A stretch of DNA of 63,337 bases from CAUZFZ01 sp963579025 (GTDB taxonomy: Bacteria > Planctomycetota > Planctomycetia > Planctomycetales > Planctomycetaceae): assembly GCA_963579025.1 (NCBI GenBank), contig CAUZFZ010000045.1, positions 1 through 63,337 on the forward strand. Reading direction: 5' to 3'. A program made the position numbers and the translations under genes. Positions 48,117-58,100 of the stretch are shown here, one piece after another (the stretch's first letter is position 1; each line of letters opens with the position of its first letter). Below the pieces are notes generated by a model that was given only the letters and a program-made list of their open reading frames with translations, did no database searches and was not told the origin of the DNA.

Positions 48117-49871
48117 CTACGGCTCGGTGCTATTGGACAGTTTCTCAACCGGACCCCAGCGGGCTTGAATCCGTGTGGCCAGTCCTCCCTTCAACACGCT
48201 GATGAAAACGGCGACGGCGAAGCAGATGCCGCCCCAGAACAGGGGACGCACTCCGTCAGGGATTGTCGTTGCCTGCAGCAATTGCCAGCTCCACCAGACG
48301 GAGCCGGCTGTGCAGCCGGCGCAGTTGGCGAACCCGGCAACAAAAAACAGGCGTTCGCCCAGCACGAAGCCCCAGACAAACGTCAGTATCGTGATTCCCA
48401 CGGCATAGGCGGTCAGCGCATCGATCGACACGCCATGGCGGTCACCCACGAGCAACGCGGCCGGGCATGTGACTGCCAGAGCGACTGCGCCGAGCTTCCG
48501 CAGGAACAGTGCAAAGGGATCGCGGAACACTCCGCCAATGATCAGCAGTGAGCCCAGCACCAGATGGAACGTGACTGTCGCCTGCAATCTCGTCAGTTGA
48601 GTGCCGTCGATCTGCAGACCAATGGCCAGCGAAATCGCGCAGGCCCCGGACAGAACCTCTTTCGATCGACCGCGTGCGACCCCCAAAGACATTTCCAGGA
48701 TGCCCAGCACTCCCAGCGGCCAGACATGCGGGTCACTGATGTCGGGCAACAACGACTTCGGCCCGGTAAAGACCAGGGCGAACAGAGTGACGACCAAGCC
48801 GAGTTCGCCGCCGCGAACGCCGCGTAACCACGCGTAGCCATAGAACGCCGCCAGTCCAATCAACGCGAGGAACACGGGCGAGGCGGCAGTCGAAACGAAC
48901 TCATTGACGAATCTCGAATTCGTATAGAAGCGGCTCAGCGGGCCGAGTGATGGATAGGCGATCAAGGGCAACAGTGCCGCACTCAGCAACGCGAACGATT
49001 TCAGTCGCTTCAATCGCTCGACCAGTCCAATCTCCAGCAACACGAACAGCGCGGCCAGCAGGAAGGGGACCAGGAAGTACAGTCCGAATGACGTATCCCA
49101 GAAATTCGCGGAAACGAGAGGATCGGATTCGCCGACGTCGAACGAGATCGCGAGTGAGTACGAGCGGAAGCACACGGCACCCGCGAGAAAAACAAACACG
49201 GTCCACGGAAACCAGGGCCAGCGCCACGGCGTCCCGTTGTCCCTCACAGCTCCCGACCCGCGTCGGACGGCTGGCAGCAGGCACAGCGTCAGAACGCCAG
49301 CGAACACTGGAAACGCCATGATGCGCCACCGGGCCTGCTCGGCCGTGATGTCCGCAACTTCTGGAGAAACCCAAAACGGAAATGCGAAGAACAACCCAAG
49401 CAAACCATACAGGGGAGCTCGATATCCCCATGGCAGCCCGATTCTCAGGCCGCGGATCAGACCTGCACTGACACAGAGTGAGAACGTCAGTCCGAATCCG
49501 AATAATGTAAAGACGTCGCGCAAAGACTCGTCTTCCCGCGCGACGAGGGTCACGATTTCGTCAAAACTGACCGAGATCGCCAGGAACATGAACAAGAGCA
49601 CGAGAACCAGCGAGCGGGCGTCTTCCCAGACTTTGCCCAGGCGGACAATCAGAAACGCCGTCAGCGCCATCAGCAGCGTGATCCCACACAGGGACATCAT
49701 CAGCCACCACGGGTCGATGTAGGCGACATCACCACGACTGAAGATCAGATTGATCTGGCCCGGTCGTAACAGCACTTGCAGCCCGTACAGGAACAGGACT
49801 GCGCTGATCAGATAAAAAGGATTGTGCGTGTAGAGCATCCGGATCATGCCGGGGACTGGAATCCGGGACAT
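48117..49871 (-). CDS. Polytopic membrane protein of unknown function
   Basis: 584 residues from ATG 49871, with the near-perfect ribosome site AAGGAGGTG at 49876-49884, the strongest in the window. The sequence is mostly hydrophobic, with about 12-14 predicted helices ('FYLISAVLFLYGLQVLL', 'LVLVLLFMFLAISVSF', 'VTLFALVFTGPKSLLPDI'). I recognise no transporter signature and no clear catalytic residues. It converges with the PrsW-like gene. The upstream gap of about 600 bp (49885-50469) holds repeats but no gene. Confidence 0.85.
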   Translation of the reverse strand: MSRIPVPGMIRMLYTHNPFYLISAVLFLYGLQVLLRPGQINLIFSRGDVAYIDPWWLMMSLCGITLLMALTAFLIVRLGKVWEDARSLVLVLLFMFLAISVSFDEIVTLVAREDESLRDVFTLFGFGLTFSLCVSAGLIRGLRIGLPWGYRAPLYGLLGLFFAFPFWVSPEVADITAEQARWRIMAFPVFAGVLTLCLLPAVRRGSGAVRDNGTPWRWPWFPWTVFVFLAGAVCFRSYSLAISFDVGESDPLVSANFWDTSFGLYFLVPFLLAALFVLLEIGLVERLKRLKSFALLSAALLPLIAYPSLGPLSRFYTNSRFVNEFVSTAASPVFLALIGLAAFYGYAWLRGVRGGELGLVVTLFALVFTGPKSLLPDISDPHVWPLGVLGILEMSLGVARGRSKEVLSGACAISLAIGLQIDGTQLTRLQATVTFHLVLGSLLIIGGVFRDPFALFLRKLGAVALAVTCPAALLVGDRHGVSIDALTAYAVGITILTFVWGFVLGERLFFVAGFANCAGCTAGSVWWSWQLLQATTIPDGVRPLFWGGICFAVAVFISVLKGGLATRIQARWGPVEKLSNSTEP

Positions 49872-50060
49872 GCAGCACCTCCTTCGCGCGACGGAGAATG
49901 GGATCTCATGGAGACGGGTCAAGCTTGCGAAGTGGGTCAGTTCTCGTCTGCCCTCACCTTTCCCCAGCGGGGAGCGGGTGCCTGTGGAAAGTTATTGTCG
50001 TGCAGGTCTTGGAGTGGAGCGGCGTAGCCGCAACCAAAGGCGACTCTCCGGTCCCGCAAA

Positions 50061-50207
50061 GCGCGCACGGCGCGCATGTGTGACGGCTGAAGAATCCAAA
50101 GCGGCAGAGCCGCAACCAAAAGTAGGATGGGCACTCTTGCCCGTCCATTGCCGGTGCCGGGACGGGCAGGAGTGCCCATCCTACGATGCGCGCGCACGGC
50201 GCGCATG
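50061..50207. repeat. Fold-back repeat flanked by 18-bp direct repeats
   Basis: GTAGGATGGGCACT... (50122-50146) pairs with 50160-50184 at 24 of 25 positions. On each side lies an identical 18-mer, GCGCGCACGGCGCGCATG (50061-50078 and 50190-50207). A GCGGC..AGCCGCAACCAAA unit also repeats nearby (about 50020 and 50101). No gene is visible. Confidence 0.8.
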
Positions 50208-50469
50208 CCTGACGACGGAAGACTCTGATCCGGTGGCGGCGGACGGGCGCGAGTACAGCGGTCTCGCGCGAATCGCAGTCGGCGCAGAAGGCTCACACAG
50301 GGACGCATGGCTGGCTCCGCAGCATCCGCATGACGTCCGGCGATCGATGCAAACTGCCGAGCCGAAACCTCACGCTGCGGCAGATACGAGCGGACACGCG
50401 TCGAGCGTTGGAACAGAATTCTGAAACGGGCGAAACGCCCCGGACGGCTTCAGAGCCGTCACTCTCGGA

Positions 50470-51450
50470 TTAATTAATCCGCATCGTGAGTTCCCCGAGA
50501 TCCACCGGCGACGTTGAGTGCAGCGGCACCTCGAAACGTATTACGGCGAAACCCTTCTCCAGTCGAATCTGCACGACATATCGAGCTGCCGGCAGACCGC
50601 GAATCTCGAATCGACCGTCCTTATCGAGGCTCACTCGGTCCGGCGTGTCCACCACCGCGATGTCGTCGAGGCGGTAGCGTTTACCTTCTTCCGACGCCTT
50701 GAAGTCCGTCCAGCCGGGATAGGTCGCGACTGATCCACCAAAGTTCCGCTTCCATGAGATGTCGTGCAGAAATACTCGAAATCGAGCCGTTGAAAGATCG
50801 GCGTCCTTAAGTTCTTCGGGCAGCACAACCTTGCCAGTCACTGGCTGCTCAACCTGCCCCGGAGTCAGTTCAAGGACTTGCCCGGGTTTCAAAACGAAGC
50901 GCGTCGCAAGGCCGATCGGTGAGAACGAGCCATGGCCGTCGGAGTTTTCGAACGCGTGTTGAAGACTTCCACTGCCAGGTGCCACGCGATTAACCGAGAA
51001 TCGCCCGTCCTTGTCTGTGACTCGAGTCACCGTATGACGAACGTGCCCCGGATCATCGCGACCAGGCCATCCGCCTCCGATCCACAGTGTCCGCCCCTCG
51101 ACCGGCTTCTTCTCGACTCCGACGAGTTGTCCGGTCACTTTGCCCCAGGCTCGAAGCTGGAGCCGCAAGCTTCGAGGATCAACGACGTCCCGCTTCGCGG
51201 CGTCAGCTCCGCCCTCTTCGTCAGTCTCTGGACGGATCGGCTGCTGCGTGTATCCCGATTCGTGTGCGACGACCACTGTCAGCGGATCTACCTCTGCCGG
51301 AAGAGTGAACCGGCCGCCGGTGGCACAGGTTGCTCGCAACCTCTGTCGCGAAGCGACAAGAGGCAATCGGCGCAGACACCAAATCCTCTCGCGGCTGCGC
51401 CGCCCCGGTTGCAAGCAACCGCGGCCACCCACCTGCTGGCTTGAGATCAA
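50470..51450 (-). pseudogene. 5'-truncated carboxypeptidase-regulatory-domain protein
   Basis: From about base 51318 down to 50470 the frame reads as a normal extracytoplasmic protein: 'GGRFTLPAEVDPLTVVVAHE', 'TDKDGRFSVNRVAPGSG' and 'DKDGRFEIRGLPAARYVVQI' are carboxypeptidase regulatory-like (CarboxypepD_reg) domains. The first 45 or so residues read from ATG 51450 do not resemble the family and come from an inserted or adjacent repeat element (51319-51470). No signal peptide or N-terminal partner remains, and the gene's usual front (often a peptidase M56 or sigma-linked part) is missing. I therefore treat it as a truncated remnant. It could still be expressed as a fragment. Confidence 0.6.
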
Positions 51451-51470
51451 CCGGTGCCACCTGTGCCACC
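51319..51470. mobile_element. 152-bp element with 11-bp inverted ends (MITE-like)
   Basis: GGTGGCACAGG (51319-51329) is the exact reverse complement of 51460-51470. The interior has a small hairpin (GTTGCTCGCAAC) and no gene. Its left edge coincides with the point where the carboxypeptidase-regulatory frame loses family resemblance. No target-site duplication was found. It could also be a simple fold-back repeat. Confidence 0.45.
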
Positions 51471-51533
51471 CCGCGTGTACTTACGCAAGCCTCGCGTGCC
51501 TGCGATGATCATGCGAGTCCCATGGAGCTTCAC

Positions 51534-52409
51534 ATGTCTGATCGTGCCGCGACCGAGTACCGCTACGAAAAGCTGACCTGGCCCGAAATCAACGAGGCCA
51601 TCCAGCAGAACCAAGTCTGCATCATCCCCTGTGGTGCCGTCGAGCAACATGGCGACCATCTGCCGCTGGACGTCGACCTGGTGTGTCCCGGTGGAATCGC
51701 CCGTGGAGTTGGCGAAGCCAAACCAGACAGTGTCCTGGTGCTGCCCACGATTCAGTACGGGTACACCGGGCACGTCATGGATTTCCCCGGCACGATCAAC
51801 ACGCACTACGAGACGTTCATCCGTCAGGTACTTGACGTCACGAAATCGCTGGCCTACCACGGCTTCAGGAAGATCATCCTGTTGAACGGTCACGGTTCCA
51901 ACATGCCGAACCTGGACCTGGCGGCTCGACGCACGAACCTTGAAACGGATGCCGAATGCTGCCTGATCGCCTGGTGGAATCTGCTGTCGGTGAATCCTGA
52001 GTTCCTACCGGGATGGCGGGAAAGTCAGTTCCCCGGCGGCATCTCCCACGCCTGCGAACTTGAAACATCGCTCTATCTGTATCTCGACGAAGATAACGTG
52101 CGGAAAGATCGAATTCACGATCACATCAGCACGCTGAACGACGGCAACCCATACATTTGGGGCGACCTGTTGGGAAAAGGACCGGCAGCTCTGGTTTCGT
52201 GGACAAGCACGTATTCGCCGCGCGGCGTCATGGGGCAACCGGAACTGGCCACACGGGAAAAAGGCGAGCAGGTCTACAACGAGGCCGTCAAGCAGCTCTC
52301 GGCGATTGTCGATTTCTTCCGCGAGCGACCCAGGGACACGCGACAACGTCACCAGACAGACCGTCCGACGATGCCCATGCCATGGAACCAGCTCGACCTC
52401 GACGAGTAA
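51534..52409 (+). CDS. Creatininase-family amidohydrolase
   Basis: 292 residues from ATG 51534, chosen because GGAG lies 6 nt upstream; the longer frame upstream runs through the repeat element. Creatininase-family metal-site motifs are 'IPCGAVEQHGDHLPLDVD' (Glu, His and Asp ligands), 'GHVMDFPGTINTHYETFI' and 'IILLNGHGSNMPNLDLA', with a later Glu in 'CELETSLYLYLD'. Such enzymes open cyclic amides such as creatinine or act in mycofactocin and formamidopyrimidine metabolism, so the substrate is uncertain. No signal peptide, cytoplasmic. It precedes the restriction-modification genes on the same strand. Confidence 0.9.
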   Translation: MSDRAATEYRYEKLTWPEINEAIQQNQVCIIPCGAVEQHGDHLPLDVDLVCPGGIARGVGEAKPDSVLVLPTIQYGYTGHVMDFPGTINTHYETFIRQVLDVTKSLAYHGFRKIILLNGHGSNMPNLDLAARRTNLETDAECCLIAWWNLLSVNPEFLPGWRESQFPGGISHACELETSLYLYLDEDNVRKDRIHDHISTLNDGNPYIWGDLLGKGPAALVSWTSTYSPRGVMGQPELATREKGEQVYNEAVKQLSAIVDFFRERPRDTRQRHQTDRPTMPMPWNQLDLDE

Positions 52410-52572
52410 TGGGTGTTTGCTGGCTGAACCGCCTTGGTCCCCCGACCTCTTTTGGCTTCGCTATGACGGTTGCATAGCAACCACCACCGCCCTTTCGAGG
52501 TGGATCGAATGGACAATGCGCGGCGGCGGCGAAGAAGTCACGTATTGCGTTTCACAGGCTCATTGGCAGGCC

Positions 52573-52606
52573 TTGACCCGCTGGGACTCATTGATAGCAT
52601 GCTATC
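52573..52606 (+). promoter_or_regulatory. Promoter with palindromic operator for the RM pair
   Basis: TTGACC (52573-52578) and TAGCAT (52595-52600) are separated by 16 nt. The perfect 14-bp palindrome GATAGCATGCTATC (52593-52606) covers the -10 element, 24 bp before the methyltransferase ATG. This placement is typical of an operator. Binding by the methyltransferase's own N-terminal domain is inferred. Confidence 0.45.
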
Positions 52607-52629
52607 GCTTTGACCCAGAGGAGGGCAGG

Positions 52630-53841
52630 ATGCCAGATTTGTTGATCCGGGATGTGCCTGAGCCGGTTCGCGCGCGCATACGACGCGAACATCGGCGCAG
52701 GCTGGTGAGTCAGAATTCGTACCTGGTCAATTTACTGTCGGATGCTGTCGAGAGTCAGAAGGGGCCGAGCCTGTTTGATTCCGTTGATGACGACTCCGTC
52801 GAGCAGGATGTCGCGGCTCGAAGCGACGTGAATTACTCGGTCCCGTTCACTTTTGTCGACCTGTTCTCGGGAATTGGAGGCATGCGGCTGGGACTGGAGG
52901 CTGTTGGCGGAAAATGCCTGTTCTCCTGCGAAGTCGATCCCTATGCCCAGAAGACGTACCTCGCATGGTTTGGTGAAAACCCGGCCGGTGATGTCACCGC
53001 GTTGACGAAGAAATCAGATATCCCCCCGCACGATGTGCTCGCTGCCGGGTTTCCCTGTCAGCCGTTCTCGCTGGCCGGTGTTTCCAAAAAGAACAGCCTC
53101 GGGCGCGAGCACGGTTTCAAAGACCGAACTCAGGGAACGCTGTTTTTTCACCTCGCCACGATCATTGAACTGCACCGCCCTCCCGTCATTCTGCTTGAAA
53201 ACGTCAAGAATCTCCGGTCGCACAACAAAGGCGATACCTGGAAGACGATCGCCGGGACGCTTGACGATCTGAACTATGAAGTCTTCAGCGAGGTCATCGA
53301 CGCATCTGCCTGGGTCCCCCAGCACCGTGAACGTGTCCTGATTATTGGCTTTGACCGGCGTGTCTTTGGTAATGAGCCGCCGTTCCGTTTTCCGGAAATG
53401 CCAACTGAGCCACAACCGCAACTGCGTGATATCCTGGAGAAATCGCCGGACGCGAAGTACACGCTGACTGACCATCTTTGGCAGTACCTTCAGGACTACG
53501 CGGAACGTCATCGCAAGAAAGGCAACGGATTCGGTTGCAGTGTGGCCGATCCCAATGGCATCACACGAACACTCAGCGCTCGCTACTACAAAGACGGATC
53601 CGAAATCCTGATCCCTCAGGGCAAGAAGAAGAATCCACGCCGCCTGACCCCACGAGAGGCGGGACGGCTGATGGGTTTTCCGCAACACCTGATTGATCGA
53701 CAGGTCGTTTCGGACACGCAGGCGTACAAACAGTTTGGTAATGCCGTCGTACCGGCTGTGATCGAGGCTGCGGCCACTCAGATCGTTGACGTGATGCATT
53801 GGCAACTGCTTAAGCGCAATGGATGTCTACTCAAGCGATAG
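52630..53841 (+). CDS. C5-cytosine DNA methyltransferase with RHH-like N-terminus
   Basis: 403 residues from ATG 52630, supported by GAGGAGGG at 52618-52625. Residues 1-43 ('MPDLLIRDVPEPVRARIRRE', then 'NSYLVNLLSDAV') resemble a FitA-type ribbon-helix-helix DNA-binding fold. The C5-methyltransferase then shows motif I (DLFSGIGGMRLG, about 77), the catalytic GFPCQPFS (Cys143), 'LLENVKNL' (ENV, about 190), QHRER (about 231), 'RYYKDGSEILI', 'RLTPREAGRLMGFP' and 'QFGNAVVP'. It protects the sites cut by the adjacent EcoRII-like nuclease, so methylation of CCWGG-type sites is a reasonable inference. The N-terminal domain may repress the RM promoter, as M.SsoII and M.EcoRII are known to do with their N-terminal regions. 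Confidence 0.93.
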   Translation: MPDLLIRDVPEPVRARIRREHRRRLVSQNSYLVNLLSDAVESQKGPSLFDSVDDDSVEQDVAARSDVNYSVPFTFVDLFSGIGGMRLGLEAVGGKCLFSCEVDPYAQKTYLAWFGENPAGDVTALTKKSDIPPHDVLAAGFPCQPFSLAGVSKKNSLGREHGFKDRTQGTLFFHLATIIELHRPPVILLENVKNLRSHNKGDTWKTIAGTLDDLNYEVFSEVIDASAWVPQHRERVLIIGFDRRVFGNEPPFRFPEMPTEPQPQLRDILEKSPDAKYTLTDHLWQYLQDYAERHRKKGNGFGCSVADPNGITRTLSARYYKDGSEILIPQGKKKNPRRLTPREAGRLMGFPQHLIDRQVVSDTQAYKQFGNAVVPAVIEAAATQIVDVMHWQLLKRNGCLLKR

Positions 53842-53850
53842 GAATGTGCC

Positions 53851-55017
53851 GTGGGCGGAGCCATCGTCGAACGAGCGATCGCAGACTGCCGGCGCGCTGG
53901 GACGGCGTTATTGAAGTTCCTGTCGACCAACGATGTGCCGCGGCCAAACAGTCATCAGTGCGGCGTGTATCTGCCCAAGAACGCTTGGCAGTTGTTTTCA
54001 CCGCACCCGCCCGAAAGAGGAGATAATCACAAGTCGCGGGCCACCATTCTGTGGCCGGACGGTTTGGAAACTGAGTCATGCGTTACGTGGTACGGCCGAA
54101 AGAAGCAGGAATACCGACTGACTCGATTCGGACGTGACTTTCCGCACTTGACGACCGACCAGACCGGCTCGCTGTTCATTCTCATTCCAGAGTCGCTCGA
54201 TCGATTCATTGCGTACGTTTTTGATTACGACGACGAGATCGATGAACTGTTTGCCGGGCTCGGTGTCGAAGTGATTCAGGGCTGGGGATGTGTTTTCCAT
54301 GCTGTCGGTGCGGACGTCGAATCACCCGAAGACTGTTTGTCACGTTACTTCAGACGCTACTGCGCGGGTCTGGATGGGTTTCCAAGTACCACAGAGATCT
54401 CCGCCGCTGCGATGGACGCGGTCCGTTCGTGCGACCCACAATTCGCCGTTTTGTCTCGAGACGACCAGCTAATGGCGTGCGTCCAAGCTGAATACGGCTT
54501 GTTTCAGCTTGTCGAACGCGTTGTCTGTGGAAATGAGATTCAAGGCCGCCTCTTCGCTTCCATGGATGATTTCGTCCAGACAGCTCTTACAGTTCTGAAC
54601 CGACGGAAAGTCCGAGCGGGAAGGGCACTGGAAAACCATTTTGAAACGTTGCTCTCCGAAACTGATTTGAGCTTTGAGATTCGAGCAAAGATTGCGGGCC
54701 GTCCCGACGTCATTCTCCCCGGCAGCGACGCCTATAAGGATCCCGCATTTCACGCTGATCGCCTCGTCGCGATCGGAATCAAGACGACCTGCAAGGATCG
54801 CTGGCGTCAAATTCTTCCTGAAGCCAGTCGAGCCAATCGTCGATTCCTTGTCACGTTGCAACACGGGATTTCGACGAAGCAACTCGACGAAATGTTAAGC
54901 TCGGGCGTCACAGTCGTCGTTCCCAGTCCTTTGCATCGATTCTTCGCACGTTCGGATCGGTTAAGACTGATGACGATTGACGAATTGTTCGAAGTACTCG
55001 TCGATCTCCAATCGTGA
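53851..55017 (+). CDS. EcoRII-like type II restriction endonuclease
   Basis: 388 residues from GTG 53851, with AGGA 8 nt upstream and 9 bp after the methyltransferase stop, so translated from the same message. The N-terminal part ('SRATILWPDGLETES', 'QEYRLTRFGRDFPHLTTDQT') resembles the EcoRII effector-DNA-binding domain. The C-terminal PD-(D/E)xK domain has GRPD (Asp286), Tyr295, and IKTTCKDRW (Lys311, Lys315, Arg317). The spacing Asp-9-Tyr, Asp-25-Lys and Lys-6-Arg equals what I recall for EcoRII. EcoRII cuts CCWGG and needs two sites, so a similar target is likely. No Vsr repair gene is adjacent. Confidence 0.92.
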   Translation: MGGAIVERAIADCRRAGTALLKFLSTNDVPRPNSHQCGVYLPKNAWQLFSPHPPERGDNHKSRATILWPDGLETESCVTWYGRKKQEYRLTRFGRDFPHLTTDQTGSLFILIPESLDRFIAYVFDYDDEIDELFAGLGVEVIQGWGCVFHAVGADVESPEDCLSRYFRRYCAGLDGFPSTTEISAAAMDAVRSCDPQFAVLSRDDQLMACVQAEYGLFQLVERVVCGNEIQGRLFASMDDFVQTALTVLNRRKVRAGRALENHFETLLSETDLSFEIRAKIAGRPDVILPGSDAYKDPAFHADRLVAIGIKTTCKDRWRQILPEASRANRRFLVTLQHGISTKQLDEMLSSGVTVVVPSPLHRFFARSDRLRLMTIDELFEVLVDLQS

Positions 55018-55130
55018 CACCATACCCATCGGCGAGAGAAGAAGAGGGATGGCGATCAGGTATCAAAACAACTCACAGCGGTTCCCGTCCGCATGACGGA
55101 CGAATCAGCAAGCCACGACCAGCGGTCGCT

Positions 55131-58100
55131 TCAGCGACCGGGATCGGCCAGGCCGGCGCGACGTCGGAATTCCTGCGGAGTCAGCATGTCAAAACTGCCG
55201 TCGTCTGCTTCGACCAGATAGACCATTGCTGATTCGAATTCTGGTGTGGCGGACAGGACTTGACCGCCAACCGAAAACGTCACTGTGCCGCCGTTCGGCA
55301 GCAGTAATGTGGTGAGATCGGGGAGCAGCTCGATGGACTCAGTCTTCGCCTGCAGTCCTGTCTGCGGCGCCGTTGGACGCTTGGCGAACTCGACTCGGAA
55401 ACGGCGAATCAGCGCATTCTCGTCGGCGAGGGAGATCTTCGAACCGTCGGGCGACCAGACGAGGGATCGAAACTGCGACGTCGTTGGAAGCAGGTCGTCG
55501 ATAAGTTCGCCGGCCTGAGTGAACAGTTGCAGTCGCCCCTGCGTTGCCGCCACTGCCAGCCGCGTTCCGTCCGGATTCCAGGCCAGTCCCGCGACATACA
55601 AACGCGATTGAATCGGTCCATTCGTCGGCTTGCCATCGGACCAGAAACTAAGGCCCGGTCCGCCGGTTCCGCCGGCCAGGACATTGTCCCGCGAATGCCA
55701 GGCGAGGTAGCGGAGTGGCTGAACCTGATTCACGACAAGCAAGTCTGGATCGGTTGTCTTGACGGAGTCGTCTGGCCAGCAGGGTTGACCAGCGGCGTTC
55801 CAGAGTTGCCCGCGAGCGTCGTCGTAGCCCGCGGCCAGCCACCCGGTCGGGCTCCATGCAAGTTGTTCCACGCGGCGTGGTCTGGCCGGCAATTCACGGA
55901 CCAGCGATCCGTCGGGATTCAGGACGCGGATTGTCCAATCGCGTCCAGCAATGGCGATCTTCCCGTCATGGGCCACCGCGACGACGGTCATCGGTTGCTC
56001 GGTCTCGGCGATTGGTTCAACGGAATCGCTTCCGATCCGAAATCGCACGACTGATTTCCCGTGCCCGGCGGCGACGAGTGTTTGATCATCGAGGAATGCC
56101 ACCGAGTCTCGGCCCGGGAACCTGGTGACCGGTGTTCCGTCTTCCGTCAGCACATGCACCTCGCCAGCATCGATCTCGTCACCCGGTGGCCGCATGGCGA
56201 CGGCATACAGTGTCCCGGACGGATTGCGGGCAATACTCATCAGACGTCGTGTCGACGGACCGGACGAGGATGCTTCTTGGGCGAAGTCACTCAGACGGAA
56301 TCCCGTCGCACTATCGACAAACGCAAACCGTCCCGACGGACTTCGCGAGATCGCGGACGTCCCGCGTCGCCATTGGCGCTCGGTCGCCTCAATGCTGCCG
56401 TCAGTGCTCCACTTCTTGAGATGCCCGTCAAGTCCACCGGTCCAGACTTCGTTGCTGTCCCAGGCAACCATCAGGACATTGGCGTCGTGAGCCGGGACGG
56501 GTGGGAGAGCTTTCCACTGGCCTGCTTGTCTGCGGATGACATGAAGGTGTTTGGATTCGTCCGCCATGGCGATTGCGTCGTCCGTCGAATTCCAGGCGAT
56601 CACGCGAGGCCGCGTCGACGCAAGTTTGATCTGCTGGGGATCGCCGAACCCATCGGAGGTTCTGGGGTACAGCCGCAATCCACCACCTGCCCCATTGGTG
56701 GCCAGCCACCGGCCGTCGTGGCTCCACGCCACAGCGGTCGCACCACCGCTCAATGGTTTTGATTCGAACAGCAGCAGACCATCGACCGACCACAGTCTCA
56801 GCACATTGTCCCACGTCACCGTGGCAATCTCGTCGGCTGCGGGAGAGAAGCCGGCATCCACGACCCCGGCCGGAAGGAGTATCCGACGCAGAAACCGACC
56901 GTCCGGCATCGACCACAACCGCAACGTCGAGTCTTCACTGGCCGACACGAGCAGTGTGCCGTCGCCGCTCCAGCATACGGTGCGACATCGGCCGAAGTGG
57001 CCAGGCAGAATCTTCAGGACTTCAGCGGTTTGCGAGTCGCGAATTCGGACAAGCCCATCGAGTTCAGCCACAGCAACCAGTGAGCCGTCCGGGTTGAATG
57101 CGGCCATCACTGACGTTGCCGCCGGTTCTCGAGCGGTCAGTTGCCACCGTCCCGTACCCAGCGAGTTGCTGGGACGCGGAATCACTCCCGGCAGAACAGA
57201 TTGTGAATCGTCCGGAGTCCATAGATTCTGAGCGGTCGACGGTGCATAGCTTCCTGGCGAGACCTTGAATGTTGCCGCACTCAGCCGAACGCCATCATCG
57301 GATTCATTCAGCGACGCCTGCCACGTGGCCGACGGAAGACTCCGCGTGACAACTCCGCGTCCGGTCAGCTCAACATCGACACTGGTCTGTCCCTCGGCTC
57401 GCAGTTGAATCGTCACTGGTTTGCCGGTGTCGTTGCGAAGCTCGACTCGCCCTGTTCCCGCTTTAACCTGAGCGAGTTCCGCCTCGGCGAGTGTCCGCAG
57501 GCCTGTATCCTCCGTATCGAGGATGACCGTTTCAAAATACGTCACCGCCTGCGAAGAATTCCCCTTCAGTAGCGAGCGGTACGCCATCAACCAGGCCAGT
57601 TGCGCCCGCATCTCCGGTTCGAGTTGTGGCGCAACACCACCCCAGCCGATGAAGTTGGTCACACCTTTCCAGGCGAGTCCAAGCTGAGCGATCTGTGTCG
57701 CCTTGACTCTTCCGTTCAAAACAATCTCGTCGAACAGAGACTCCATTGTCCGCCAGATCATGTTTTCCTGTTCCACGGAGATCATGCCGCCGAATGCGTT
57801 GAGTCGCAGGATCGTGGCCCCCGCGAGCTGCAGAGGCATGCGGATCCGCTCGATCATCGTGGACTGCTCAAACGCCGTTCTTTCGGCCAGATCGTGACCT
57901 CGGTCAGACCGCCACATTTCCAGGCAGACACGTCGGATGGTTTCGGGACCGAGCACCGCGCCCAGCGCACCCACCGGAGACTGTCCACCCTGTCCGGTGG
58001 TTGAGCGGGCGACAAACAGTGTTGCTTCCGCCTGGCTCAGTTCGCCGGTCAGGCCGCCCATCATGATTGCGTGAAAGACCGTGGCGAATTCCGGCGGGTA

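Noticed and set aside
50061..50207. CRISPR-like repeat array
   Set aside because: Only two copies of the 18-mer and one inverted repeat are present, with no regular spacers and no cas genes.
49846..50424. 192-residue plus-strand frame
   Set aside because: It runs through fold-back and direct repeats, and its start overlaps the promoter side of the membrane protein gene.
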